Source of the DNA: Flavobacterium sp. I3-2
GTDB taxonomy: Bacteria; Bacteroidota; Bacteroidia; Flavobacteriales; Flavobacteriaceae
Direction of reading: 5' to 3'
Assembly (NCBI RefSeq): GCF_013389595.1
Contig: NZ_CP058306.1
Location: forward strand, 1,116,001-1,180,000
DNA: 64,000 bases
The position numbers were made by a program, and so were the translations under genes. Below the pieces are notes generated by a model. The model was given only the letters and a program-made list of their open reading frames with translations. It ran no database searches and was not told the origin of the DNA. This document shows positions 1 through 8,675 of this stretch, piece by piece (position 1 is the first letter of the stretch; each line of letters starts with the position of its first letter).

Positions 1-1
1 A

Positions 2-838
2 GTTTTGATTCTTTCTACAACCAAAGGAAATATCACGGCTTTAGAAAACAACGATTTAGAAAATGCTTTTTTAAGTCAATTGGCAAAAAAAATTGCGGAT
101 TATTTTCAGTTTAAAACCGAACCAATTGTTGTTTCAAATGCTTGTGTTTCTGGTGTTATGGCGCTTTCAGTTGCTAAACGAATGTTGCAAATGCAAGTGT
201 ATGCAAATGCTTATGTGGTTGCTGTTGATGAAGTTACTGAATTCGTAGTTTCTGGATTTAATTCGTTTCAAGCCATGAGCGACGAACCTTGTAAACCTTA
301 CGACGCTAATCGAAAAGGTGTTAATTTAGGAGAAGCTGCTGCTGTTTCTTTTTTAGATACAAATTCAGAAAATGCTTTAGTTGAAATCATTGGCGATGCA
401 AATATCAACGATGCTAATCATATTTCTGGACCATCAAGAACGGGAGAAGGTTTGTTTTTAAGTATTCAATCTGCATTGAACGAAGCAAATATTACAACAT
501 ATAAAATTGATGCGATTTCGTTACACGGAACGGCAACTTTGTATAACGATGAAATGGAAGCAATTGCGTTGAATCGTTTGCAAATGGAAGAAATTCCTGC
601 ACAAAGTATGAAAGGTTATTTTGGTCATACTTTAGGAACTTCTGGTTTATTAGAAACAATTTTATTGATAGAAAGTATGCAAAAAAATACTTTAATTGTT
701 TCTAAAGGTTTTGAAACTTTAGGAGTTACGCAATCAATTAATATTACCACTCAAAATGAGTTTAAGAATATTAATTACGCACTGAAAACCGCTTCTGGTT
801 TCGGAGGATGTAATTCGGCAATTGTATTAAAAAAATAA
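2..838 (+). CDS. Beta-ketoacyl-ACP synthase, 5'-truncated by the window edge
   Basis: This is the C-terminal part of a condensing enzyme (FabB/FabF-like thiolase fold). The reading frame is open to the first base, so the real start lies upstream and the TTG at position 5 is only an internal codon. The catalytic triad is complete. The nucleophile Cys lies in SNACVSG (about residue 47 of the visible part), one His in LHGTATLYND, and the second His in YFGHTLGTSG. It should therefore be an active chain-extending ketosynthase. It is followed 7 bp later by a degenerate ketosynthase and then an ACP, as in aryl-polyene/flexirubin clusters. Family assignment is firm; the pathway role is inferred from neighbours. 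Confidence 0.9.
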   Translation, partial: VLILSTTKGNITALENNDLENAFLSQLAKKIADYFQFKTEPIVVSNACVSGVMALSVAKRMLQMQVYANAYVVAVDEVTEFVVSGFNSFQAMSDEPCKPYDANRKGVNLGEAAAVSFLDTNSENALVEIIGDANINDANHISGPSRTGEGLFLSIQSALNEANITTYKIDAISLHGTATLYNDEMEAIALNRLQMEEIPAQSMKGYFGHTLGTSGLLETILLIESMQKNTLIVSKGFETLGVTQSINITTQNEFKNINYALKTASGFGGCNSAIVLKK

Positions 839-845
839 AAGTAAG

Positions 846-1448
846 GTGAAAGAAAGTTATTACATATCAAATTCTTGTGTGATTAAAAATCAAAAGGTTT
901 TTAAAAATGAAGCTTTGGTTTTTGAATCAGAAAACACCGATTTTAATGCATTTGCAAAAGCTACCTATAAAAATTTGCAATTAGAATATCCGAAATTTTT
1001 CAAGATGGACGGATTGAGTAAATTGGCCTTTCTCGCATCTGAATATTTGCTTTCAGACAAAAATGAAGCAGATAACATTGCTTTGCTTTTTGCAAATAAA
1101 AGTGCTAGTTTAGATACCGATTTAAAACATCAAGAAAGTATTCAAGATAAAGAGAACTTCTTCCCTAGCCCTGCGATTTTTGTTTACACATTAGCAAATA
1201 TTTGCATCGGTGAAGTGAGTATCAGACATCAACTAAAAAGTGAAAGTGCTTTTTTCTGTTCGGATAAATATCAAACAGAATTTATGTCTAATTACACAAA
1301 TTATCTAATAGAAAATCAAAAAGCAGATAAAGTATTATGTGGTTGGGTTGATTTTTTAAACGATGATTATCAAGCAGTTTTTTATTTAATTGAAAAACAC
1401 GGAACAAAAAAACATACAATTAACGAAATAGAAAATTTATTTATATAA
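846..1448 (+). CDS. Ketosynthase-like N-terminal-domain protein (chain-length-factor-like)
   Basis: A 200-residue protein starting at GTG, 7 bp after the preceding ketosynthase. The segment around residues 105-130 (FFPSPAIFVYTLANICIGE) resembles the conserved 'PSPAxFxYTLxNIxxGE' stretch of the short ketoacyl-synthase-like family (PF13723) found in aryl polyene clusters. No Cys-His-His triad is present, so condensation activity is unlikely. It probably acts as a partner or structural subunit for one of the neighbouring ketosynthases. The stop is 1 bp before the ACP start, consistent with translational coupling. Confidence 0.7.
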   Translation: MKESYYISNSCVIKNQKVFKNEALVFESENTDFNAFAKATYKNLQLEYPKFFKMDGLSKLAFLASEYLLSDKNEADNIALLFANKSASLDTDLKHQESIQDKENFFPSPAIFVYTLANICIGEVSIRHQLKSESAFFCSDKYQTEFMSNYTNYLIENQKADKVLCGWVDFLNDDYQAVFYLIEKHGTKKHTINEIENLFI

Positions 1449-1449
1449 A

Positions 1450-1707
1450 ATGGAAAATTTAGCACACGAATTAAAAGTAAAAATAATTGACGTTTTAAAC
1501 TTAGAAGATATTAACATTGAAGATATCAATGATACTGACCCGTTATTCGGAGATGGTTTAGGATTAGATTCAATCGATGCTTTAGAACTTATTGTTTTAA
1601 TGGATAAAGAATACGGTATTAAATTAAGTGACCCGAAAGAAGGAAAAACTATTTTCCAAAACATTGAAACAATGGCAAATTATATTGCTGCAAATCGTAC
1701 AAAATAA
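1450..1707 (+). CDS. Acyl carrier protein
   Basis: An 85-residue acidic protein with the phosphopantetheine attachment motif LGLDSIDALEL; Ser41 is the predicted attachment site. It carries the growing polyene chain between the adjacent ketosynthases and the FabZ-like dehydratase further downstream. Length and motif are typical for a type II ACP. It is not the fatty-acid housekeeping ACP by context, since it is embedded in the pigment cluster 1 bp after the previous gene and 3 bp before the next. Identification is firm; cluster-specific use is inferred. Confidence 0.93.
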   Translation: MENLAHELKVKIIDVLNLEDINIEDINDTDPLFGDGLGLDSIDALELIVLMDKEYGIKLSDPKEGKTIFQNIETMANYIAANRTK

Positions 1708-1710
1708 TTT

Positions 1711-2907
1711 ATGAGTAAAAAAGTTGCTATAACTGGAATGGGAATTATTTCTTCAATCGGGAATTCGGTTGAAGATAATTTCAATGCTTTAATTCAACAA
1801 CAAACTGGAATTTCTAGATTAGAAAATTTTCAATCAAAACATGTAAATGAAATTAAAGTAGGAGAAATTAAACTAACTAATGAACAACTTGTTGAGCAGC
1901 TTAAATTATCTCAAGAAAATACGTTTACACGTACCGCTTTATTAGGCGCTTTTGCTGCTAAACAAGCGGTTGAAAATGCCGGTATTACAGATATTAATGA
2001 ATATAAAACCGGTTTAATTTCTTCAACAAGTGTTGGTGGAATGGATTTCACTGAAAAACATTTCTACGAATATTTGACAGACGATTCATTAGCAAAATAC
2101 ATTACCAGTCACGATGCAGGCGATTCTTCAAACAAGATTGCTGAATATTTAGGTTTAAACGGATTTGTTTCTACCATAAGCACGGCTTGTTCATCTGCTG
2201 CAAATGCAGTGATGTTGGGCGCTCGTTTAATCAATTCAGGAAAATTAGACCGCGTAATTGTTGGCGGAACAGATGCTTTATCAAAATTTACGATAAACGG
2301 TTTTAAAACGTTAATGATTTTATCTGATACGTATAATAAACCTTTTGATGATAACAGAAAAGGTTTGAATTTAGGTGAAGCTGCTGCATATTTGGTTTTA
2401 GAATCGGAAGAAATGATTCAGAAAACCAATAAAGAAGTTTTAGCTTATGTTTCTGGTTTCGGAAATGCGAATGATGCTTTTCATCAAACAGCTTCTTCAG
2501 AAAACGGAGAAGGCGCTTTTTTAGCGATGCAAAAAGCTTTTAAAATTGCCGGATTAAATCCATCTGATATTGATTATATCAACGTTCATGGAACAGCAAC
2601 TCCCAACAATGATTTATCTGAAGGAAGAGCTATTGCACGTTTATTTGAAAATCAAGTTCCCGATTTTAGTTCAACCAAACCTTACACCGGTCATACCTTG
2701 GCTGCTGCTGCTGCGATTGAAGCGGTTTTTAGCGTACTTGCAATTCAAAATAACATTGTATATCCAAACTTGAATTTTGAAACTCCTATGCAAGAATTTG
2801 ATTTGATTCCGAATACCGAAGTAAAATCAAAAGAAATCAATCACGTTTTATCAAATTCATTCGGATTTGGTGGAAATTGTTCTACTTTAATTTTTTCTAA
2901 AAACTAA
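1711..2907 (+). CDS. Beta-ketoacyl-ACP synthase (FabF-like), catalytically complete
   Basis: A 398-residue condensing enzyme of normal length for the FabF/KAS II family. The nucleophile is Cys160 in STACSSAA. The two catalytic histidines are His293 (NVHGTATPNND) and His328 (YTGHTLAAAA). The glycine-rich C-terminal SFGFGGN motif is present. It should extend ACP-bound chains of the aryl polyene. Its stop codon overlaps the start of the next gene by 1 nt (TAATG), a strong sign of coupled translation with the Cys-less ketosynthase partner that follows. Confidence 0.92.
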   Translation: MSKKVAITGMGIISSIGNSVEDNFNALIQQQTGISRLENFQSKHVNEIKVGEIKLTNEQLVEQLKLSQENTFTRTALLGAFAAKQAVENAGITDINEYKTGLISSTSVGGMDFTEKHFYEYLTDDSLAKYITSHDAGDSSNKIAEYLGLNGFVSTISTACSSAANAVMLGARLINSGKLDRVIVGGTDALSKFTINGFKTLMILSDTYNKPFDDNRKGLNLGEAAAYLVLESEEMIQKTNKEVLAYVSGFGNANDAFHQTASSENGEGAFLAMQKAFKIAGLNPSDIDYINVHGTATPNNDLSEGRAIARLFENQVPDFSSTKPYTGHTLAAAAAIEAVFSVLAIQNNIVYPNLNFETPMQEFDLIPNTEVKSKEINHVLSNSFGFGGNCSTLIFSKN

Positions 2908-3962
2908 TGAAAGCAGTTTATATAAACGGAATCGGTTCGGTTTCCATTCAATACCAAGATATTTTTGATTTTAATTTGGGAAGTATTTCAGATTTATCTG
3001 ATGTAAATTACGCTAAACATCCATCATACAAAGAAATGATTCCAGCTGCGATGATTCGTAGAATGGCTCAAGGAGTAAAGATGGGAATTTATGCTTCGCA
3101 AACAGCGTTAAACGATGCTGAAATTGAATTTCCGGATGCGATTATTACCGGAACAGGAATGGGATGTTTACAAGATTCAGAAAAATTTCTTCGTGCCATT
3201 ATCGAAAACGAAGAAGAATTTTTAACACCAACTTCTTTTATTCAATCTACGCATAATACCGTTGGTTCTCAGATTGCTTTGAGATTGGGTTGTAAAGGTT
3301 ATAATTTTACGTATGTAAATGGCGCAAACTCTTTTGAAAATGCTTTGTTAGATGCCAAACTTCAAATCGAAAACGATGAAGAAAATAATATTTTAGTTGG
3401 TGGAATTGATGAAATTTCCGATTATACATTAAGTCTTTTAAAGAAGATTGAAGTTGTAAAAAAGGAAACATCTGAAATCGATTTTAAAAATCCAACATCT
3501 GTCGGAGTTCCGTTTGGTGAAGGAGCTAATTTCTTAGCTTTATCATCAGAAAAAAAATCGAATTCGTATGCAGAAATTTGTGATGTTTTTGTCCAAAATA
3601 AAATAGATTTGACAGATTTAAAACCAACTGTTTTATCATTTTTAGAAGCAAATGCAATTGATTTAAATGCAATTGATGTTTTAGTTTTAGGACGAAATGC
3701 CGATGTCAATTTTAACGAATATTATTCAGAAATTGAACAAATGTTTGAAGATAAATCCCAAGTTTATTACAAACATTTAAGTGCCGAATTTGATACGGCT
3801 TCTGCTTTTGGAGTTTTAGTTGCTGCAAAAGTTTTAAATAAACAACAAATCCCAAATGAAATACTTTGGAATAATGTACAAATAGCACAAACAAATTACG
3901 TTTTGTGTTACAATCAATATCGTGGAAAAGACCATAGTTTAGTACTATTAAAAAGATGCTAA
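2907..3962 (+). CDS. Cys-less ketosynthase homologue (probable chain-length factor)
   Basis: A 351-residue ketosynthase-fold protein. Aligning it by eye with the preceding FabF-like enzyme puts Ala140 (VNGANSFENA) where the active-site Cys should be, and the HGTAT histidine motif is replaced by LGRNADVNF. It therefore cannot condense by the usual mechanism. By analogy with the KS-CLF pairs of type II polyketide and aryl polyene systems, it is likely a chain-length-factor partner of the gene immediately upstream, with which it overlaps by 1 nt. It overlaps the next gene by 7 nt. Confidence 0.8.
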   Translation: MKAVYINGIGSVSIQYQDIFDFNLGSISDLSDVNYAKHPSYKEMIPAAMIRRMAQGVKMGIYASQTALNDAEIEFPDAIITGTGMGCLQDSEKFLRAIIENEEEFLTPTSFIQSTHNTVGSQIALRLGCKGYNFTYVNGANSFENALLDAKLQIENDEENNILVGGIDEISDYTLSLLKKIEVVKKETSEIDFKNPTSVGVPFGEGANFLALSSEKKSNSYAEICDVFVQNKIDLTDLKPTVLSFLEANAIDLNAIDVLVLGRNADVNFNEYYSEIEQMFEDKSQVYYKHLSAEFDTASAFGVLVAAKVLNKQQIPNEILWNNVQIAQTNYVLCYNQYRGKDHSLVLLKRC

Positions 3963-4732
3963 AACATAAATACATTTGGATTATTTCTCTTTTATCCGTT
4001 TTTGTAATTCTAGTTTGTAACTATTATTACGACGTTTCATTGAGTTATCTTTTCATTGTTTTCTTCTTTTGGTTGGGATTAACTTCGTGGGGTTCGTTTG
4101 ATATTCGATTAAATTACTTTATCAAAGCCTATTCAAAAAATACCAAAACTTTAGACCAAAAAATCGCTTTGACTTTTGATGATGGTCCGCATCCAATTAC
4201 CAATCAGGTTTTAGATTTGTTAGATAAATACGAATTCAAAGCTACTTTTTTTTGCATTGGAAAACAGATTGAAATGTATCCGGATATTTTTAAGAGAATT
4301 CACGAAAGTGGGCATACCATCGGAAATCACACGTATTCACATACATCAAAAATGGGTTTTCTTTCAAAGAAAAAAATCATTCAAGAGATAACTATTTGCA
4401 ATCGAATGATAGTTGATAGAATTGGAAAGAAACCAAAATTATATCGACCGCCATTCGGAGTTACAAACCCTGATATTGCTCTTGCTTTAAACGAACTTAA
4501 AATGGATGTAATTGGTTGGAATGTTCGTTCTTTAGATACTATTTTAACGAATGAACATGCTATTTTAAATCGTGTTTTACCAAGAATTAAGCCCGGTTCA
4601 ATTGTTCTTTTTCACGATAATTCAGAACGAACGGTGCGTGTATTGGAACAATTATTGCATTTTATGAAGCACAATCAAATCGAATCAGTTACCGTTGATG
4701 AACTTTTAAATTTAGAACCTTATGAAAATTAA
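3956..4732 (+). CDS. Membrane-anchored polysaccharide deacetylase (NodB homology domain)
   Basis: 258 residues. Two hydrophobic segments at about residues 6-24 and 29-44 anchor it in the membrane. The NodB domain follows, with TFDDGP at residues 73-78, the metal-binding HTYSH at 125-129, and RPPFG near residue 159. These are the standard carbohydrate esterase 4 motifs, so a metal-dependent deacylation at the outer face of the inner membrane is expected. Deacetylase-like genes recur in flexirubin clusters; the substrate cannot be read from sequence. It overlaps the next gene by 11 nt. Confidence 0.85.
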   Translation: MLKHKYIWIISLLSVFVILVCNYYYDVSLSYLFIVFFFWLGLTSWGSFDIRLNYFIKAYSKNTKTLDQKIALTFDDGPHPITNQVLDLLDKYEFKATFFCIGKQIEMYPDIFKRIHESGHTIGNHTYSHTSKMGFLSKKKIIQEITICNRMIVDRIGKKPKLYRPPFGVTNPDIALALNELKMDVIGWNVRSLDTILTNEHAILNRVLPRIKPGSIVLFHDNSERTVRVLEQLLHFMKHNQIESVTVDELLNLEPYEN

Positions 4733-5351
4733 AAATATCGTATTCATTCTTTTATTAACTTTTAATTTTTCTGTTTTTGCTCAACAAAAAATGTCTCAAA
4801 CAGAAATTAGTACTTTTAAAACCAATTTAATTGAAGCTAATAAAAAAATAAAAAGTTTAACGGCTGATTTTGTTCAATATAAACACATGGATTTTTTATC
4901 AAAAGATATCGAATCAAGTGGAAATTTTTATTTAAGTGTAACCAATGAATTGTTGTGGAAATACAATAAACCGGAAGCAATGAGTATTCTTTTTAAAAAT
5001 AAAAAAATGCATACAAAATCTAACGGAAAAACATCAACCGTTGATTTATCTAAAAATAAAAAATTTGAACAGCTAAACAATTTTATTGTTGGAAGTTACA
5101 CCGCTAATTTTTTAAATGAGAAAGATTTTACGATTTCATACTTCAAAGACGGAGCTACGAAAATTGTAAAATTAACTCCAAAACAAAAAGATTTAACCAA
5201 GTACATTAAAAGTGTTGAATTGTTTTTTAAATCTAACGAATACATTCTTTCTGAAGTTAAATTAATTGAACCTTCGGATGATTACACAAAAATTATTTTC
5301 AAAAATAAAGTAGAAAATGCGAAAATTAATCCTTCTGTTTTTAGTTTGTAA
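4722..5351 (+). CDS. LolA-like outer-membrane lipoprotein carrier protein
   Basis: A 209-residue exported protein with a Sec signal peptide (residues 1-20, ending FAQ). The body shows the LolA-type features: a 'LTADFVQYKHMDFLSKDIESSG' type opening read here as LTADFVQ, then WKYNKPEAM and later beta-strand repeats. LolA-family carriers shuttle hydrophobic molecules across the periplasm. In this cluster it may carry the pigment or a lipid intermediate rather than lipoproteins, because it sits in the pigment operon. It overlaps the upstream gene by 11 nt and the downstream one by 35 nt. Confidence 0.8.
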   Translation: MKIKNIVFILLLTFNFSVFAQQKMSQTEISTFKTNLIEANKKIKSLTADFVQYKHMDFLSKDIESSGNFYLSVTNELLWKYNKPEAMSILFKNKKMHTKSNGKTSTVDLSKNKKFEQLNNFIVGSYTANFLNEKDFTISYFKDGATKIVKLTPKQKDLTKYIKSVELFFKSNEYILSEVKLIEPSDDYTKIIFKNKVENAKINPSVFSL

Positions 5352-5922
5352 TACGTTATGGTCTTGTAAAACAAAACAAATTATTGGAAGTGAATCTACT
5401 TCAGAAATTATTATAAATCCTTATTTTAATAATCCGGATATAGATTACGTTTATAAAGCTAAAATAAATGCTTTTTCTAAAGAATTTACCGGACTTTTTA
5501 TTGCCAAAAAAATTGATAAAACTTCGCATCGAGTGGTTTTAAGTTCTGATTTCGGAAATACTTTGATTGATTTTACGATTTCTGAAAACGATTTTAAAGT
5601 CAATTACGTTTTAGACGATTTAAATAAAAAGTTGCTTATTAAAACACTTGAAAGCGATTTTAGAATTTTGTTAAAATCTAATATCCAATCGAATTCTAAA
5701 TCTATTTCAAATTCAGAAATTCAATATTTTGCTAAATCTCAAAAAAATAATTTAGAATATTCTTATAAAATAATGGATAATGAATTATTTCAAATAAAAA
5801 AACTTAAAAGACATAAAGAAATTGTTACTTTTGATTTTAATGAGATAACCAATGATTATTGTTCAAAAATAACAATCAGTCACAAAAATTGGCCAATTAC
5901 CATTCAATTAATCAAACAATAA
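5317..5922 (+). CDS. Hypothetical lipoprotein of the pigment cluster
   Basis: 201 residues with an N-terminal hydrophobic signal and the lipobox-like LWSC (Cys17), so a lipid-anchored periplasmic or outer-membrane protein is predicted. The chosen ATG lies 35 nt inside the end of the LolA-like gene; this is the only ATG that supplies the signal peptide. The rest is Lys/Ser/Asn-rich with alternating beta-strand character and no motif I recognise. Operonic position suggests it works with the LolA-like carrier in transferring or anchoring a lipophilic product. Confidence 0.6.
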   Translation: MRKLILLFLVCNTLWSCKTKQIIGSESTSEIIINPYFNNPDIDYVYKAKINAFSKEFTGLFIAKKIDKTSHRVVLSSDFGNTLIDFTISENDFKVNYVLDDLNKKLLIKTLESDFRILLKSNIQSNSKSISNSEIQYFAKSQKNNLEYSYKIMDNELFQIKKLKRHKEIVTFDFNEITNDYCSKITISHKNWPITIQLIKQ

Positions 5923-5925
5923 ATT

Positions 5926-6561
5926 ATGAAAAAATTAGTTTTAGCACTTACGTTTTTTGCCTTCGCACAAACCAATGCACAAGTTACTTTTCAGCCAGGT
6001 GTAAAAGCTGGATATTCTGCTTCGACGATAGCAAATATTGGAGCTGATTACCGTAGTGATTTTTATGTTGGTGGCTTTGGATTATTAAAACTGACTAAAG
6101 TTTATAATATGCAATTTGAAGTGATGTATTTACGTCAAGGAGCTACGAATTTTAAATGGACTCAAGTTGAATATGGAAATATAAATACACAAACATTCAG
6201 AACTGATGACATCAAATTGAATTATATTTCATTGAACTTTATTAATAAATTTAATTTAGAAAAATTCAATTTCCATGCAGGTCCAGGTTTAGATATTAAA
6301 GTTTCTGAAGACCCATATAATAGCTATGATTATTATAATTATGGAAATTATTACGATTCATATCCTTATACTTCAAATAGCAGTGTGGATTTAACTTTCA
6401 ATTTTGGATTAGGATATCAAATTACACCAAATTTAGGATTTGATGCTCGAATGAGAATTGGTATTATAGAACCGATTGATATAAATGGTGGATATTATTT
6501 TGATAATGCGAACTTAAATAAATCTTTTTTAATCGGATTAAATTATACTTTTAATAAATAA
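5926..6561 (+). CDS. Outer-membrane beta-barrel protein (PorT-like family)
   Basis: 211 residues with a signal peptide ending TNAQ at about residue 19. The mature part has regular amphipathic strands, a Tyr/Asn-rich loop (around residues 126-150) and a C-terminal aromatic strand ending LNYTFNK, all typical of small Bacteroidota outer-membrane barrels (PF13568). It starts 3 bp after the lipoprotein gene and is the last gene before an intrinsic terminator, so it may close the first transcription unit of the cluster. Its specific role is unknown. Confidence 0.7.
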   Translation: MKKLVLALTFFAFAQTNAQVTFQPGVKAGYSASTIANIGADYRSDFYVGGFGLLKLTKVYNMQFEVMYLRQGATNFKWTQVEYGNINTQTFRTDDIKLNYISLNFINKFNLEKFNFHAGPGLDIKVSEDPYNSYDYYNYGNYYDSYPYTSNSSVDLTFNFGLGYQITPNLGFDARMRIGIIEPIDINGGYYFDNANLNKSFLIGLNYTFNK

Positions 6562-6588
6562 AACTTTCTGAAAAGAAAGTTTTTTTTT
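6561..6588 (+). terminator. Intrinsic terminator after the beta-barrel gene
   Basis: An 8-bp stem AAACTTTC / GAAAGTTT with a 6-nt loop followed by eight T residues. It begins immediately at the stop codon of the barrel gene and separates the upstream genes from the FabZ-like gene, suggesting two transcription units or partial read-through within the pigment cluster. Confidence 0.7.
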
Positions 6589-6632
6589 CGTTTTACTAAA
6601 TACATGTATATTTACAACTTATTAGAAAACTT

Positions 6633-7004
6633 ATGTTATTAAACGATTTTTATAGTTTAACTAAATTAGAAAATATGAATGATTCAAACTACAAAGCTTT
6701 GATTCATTTAAATGCTTCGCACGATATTTTTAAAGGACATTTCCCCGATAATCCTGTAACACCAGGTGTTTGTATGTTGCAAATCATTAAAGAAATTACA
6801 GAGAAAATTGTTTCTAAAAAATTGTTTATGAATCAATGTTCTAATGTAAAATTTATGGCTTTGATTAATCCAGAAGTAAATCCTAATTTGGTTTTAAGTA
6901 TTGAAATAACTGAAACGGCAACAAACGTATACAAAGTTAAAAACACCACAACTTTTGATGAAACTGTGGCATTAAAATTGGTTTGTAATTTTAAAACTAT
7001 TTAA
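6633..7004 (+). CDS. FabZ-like 3-hydroxyacyl-ACP dehydratase
   Basis: 123 residues of hotdog fold. The hallmark HDIFKGHFPDNPVTPGV is present with catalytic His36. The acidic helix residue expected downstream is not clearly seen, as is common in divergent pigment-cluster members. It should remove water from ACP-bound beta-hydroxyacyl chains, creating the conjugated double bonds of the polyene. A TATATTTA element at 6607-6614 upstream is one base off the Bacteroidota -7 box and may supply a promoter after the preceding terminator. Confidence 0.82.
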   Translation: MLLNDFYSLTKLENMNDSNYKALIHLNASHDIFKGHFPDNPVTPGVCMLQIIKEITEKIVSKKLFMNQCSNVKFMALINPEVNPNLVLSIEITETATNVYKVKNTTTFDETVALKLVCNFKTI

Positions 7005-7005
7005 A

Positions 7006-7488
7006 ATGAAAACGTTATTATTCTTATTCGTCTCAATTTTTGCTTTTCAAAATATGTCACTTTCAGAGATTAGAAAAGCTTATGCTACAGCAAATTCAAG
7101 TAAACAAAATGCGCTGAAATTTTATGATGAATTAGATAATTATTCTGGTAGTAATCAAACAATTTTAGCTTATAAAGGTGCTGCTTATGCATTGCAATCT
7201 AAATATGTTGGTACGAAAGAATCTAAAAAAGAAAATTTTACCAAAGGTGTTGCTTACATAGAAAAAGCAATTAAAGCAGAACCAAATAACATTGAAATTC
7301 GAATGATTCGTTTAAGTGTTCAAGAAAACATTCCAAAAATGTTGAAATACAAAATGAACATCAACGAAGATAAAAATCAAATTCTAAAGCTTTATGATTC
7401 GCAGACAAACGAAGTCAAACAATTGATAAAATCGTACGTTAAAACATCTAAATCTTTTACAGAAATTGAAAAGAATAAATTGAAATAA
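7006..7488 (+). CDS. Exported hypothetical protein
   Basis: 160 residues, starting 1 bp after the dehydratase gene. The first 17 residues are hydrophobic (LLFLFVSIFAF), suggesting a signal peptide. The body is helical, with alternating Ala/Lys and a TPR-like pattern (AYIEKAIKAEPNNIEIRM at about 87-104). I recognise no catalytic motif. Members of flexirubin clusters commonly include such a small helical exported protein; its function is not known to me. Confidence 0.6.
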   Translation: MKTLLFLFVSIFAFQNMSLSEIRKAYATANSSKQNALKFYDELDNYSGSNQTILAYKGAAYALQSKYVGTKESKKENFTKGVAYIEKAIKAEPNNIEIRMIRLSVQENIPKMLKYKMNINEDKNQILKLYDSQTNEVKQLIKSYVKTSKSFTEIEKNKLK

Positions 7489-7492
7489 ATAA

Positions 7493-8674
7493 ATGATTTC
7501 AGCAGATAAAATAATAACACAAAAGCCTTTAAACCTAAGTATTTGTGTTATTATACCTACTTATAACAACGAAAAAACTTTACGCCGTGTAATCAACGGC
7601 GTTTTGTTGTTTACAGACCAAATTATTATTGTAAACGACGGTTCTACAGATAGTACGCCAATAATTCTCGAAGATTATAAACAAATTACCCAAATTCATT
7701 TCGATAAAAATAAAGGTAAAGGAATGGCTTTGCGTGTTGGTTTTGAAAAAGCCAAAACATTAGGTTTTTTACATGCGATAACTATCGATTCGGATGGACA
7801 ACATTTTCCTGAAAATTTACCTCTTTTTGAAAAAGAAATTTTAGAAAGTGAACATCCGGTTTTATTAATCGGAAGTCGAAATATGACGCAAGAAAATGTT
7901 CCAAAGAAAAGTAGTTTTGGAAATAAATTTTCAAATTTTTGGTTTTGGTTCGAAACCGGAAAAACATTAACCGATACGCAATCTGGTTTTCGATCGTATC
8001 CGTTACAAAGTATTCCAAATCGTTTTTTTACGCCTAAGTTTGAATTTGAAATCGAAGTTATTGTACGTTCATCTTGGAAAGGAATTGAAGTTAAAAACAT
8101 TCCAATCGACGTACTTTACGACCCAACCGAACGTGTTTCGCATTTTCGTCCGTTTAAAGACTTTGCAAGAATTAGCGTTTTAAATACCGTTTTGGTAACC
8201 ATTGCATTGTTGTATATCAAACCGAGAGATTTTGTTCGTAAATTCAAAAAAAAAAGCTTTAAACAATTTATAAAAGAAGATGTTCTTGCAAGTAACGATT
8301 CTATCGAAGTTAAAGCTTTGTCAATCGCTTTAGGAACTTTTATTGGTATTGCGCCACTTTGGGGATTTCAAACGTTTTTATCTATTTTTTTAGCTGTTGT
8401 TTTCAGATTAAATAAAGTTTTGTCATTCGTTTTTTCGAATGTAAGTATTCCGCCAATGATTCCAATAATTATTTATTTATCATTAAAAACAGGTGGTTTA
8501 TTTGTTTCTCAAAAAGCCGATTTTGTTTTTTCTTGGGATGCGATTTCTACCGAATTTATCAAGATTCATCTATTGCAATACATCATCGGAAGTTTGGTTT
8601 TAGCAGTTACGACAGCTGCCATTTTTGGATTATTAAGTTATTCATTATTACTTTATCATAAAAAAAGAAATTAA
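7493..8674 (+). CDS. GT2 glycosyltransferase fused to DUF2062 membrane domain
   Basis: 393 residues. Residues about 15-235 are a family 2 glycosyltransferase: VIIPTYNNE, VNDGSTDST and the nucleotide-sugar DSDGQH motif are all visible. Residues about 255-390 form a DUF2062 domain (GTFIGIAPLWGFQT, then several hydrophobic helices). This is a dolichol-phosphate-mannose-synthase-like transferase tethered to the membrane. It lies between the exported protein and the MMPL exporter, 1 bp from the latter, so a role in modifying a lipid-linked or pigment product is plausible but unproven. Confidence 0.85.
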   Translation: MISADKIITQKPLNLSICVIIPTYNNEKTLRRVINGVLLFTDQIIIVNDGSTDSTPIILEDYKQITQIHFDKNKGKGMALRVGFEKAKTLGFLHAITIDSDGQHFPENLPLFEKEILESEHPVLLIGSRNMTQENVPKKSSFGNKFSNFWFWFETGKTLTDTQSGFRSYPLQSIPNRFFTPKFEFEIEVIVRSSWKGIEVKNIPIDVLYDPTERVSHFRPFKDFARISVLNTVLVTIALLYIKPRDFVRKFKKKSFKQFIKEDVLASNDSIEVKALSIALGTFIGIAPLWGFQTFLSIFLAVVFRLNKVLSFVFSNVSIPPMIPIIIYLSLKTGGLFVSQKADFVFSWDAISTEFIKIHLLQYIIGSLVLAVTTAAIFGLLSYSLLLYHKKRN

Positions 8675-8675
8675 A

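Noticed and set aside
1437..1664. 75-codon minus-strand ORF
   Set aside because: It is the antisense shadow of the acyl carrier protein gene.
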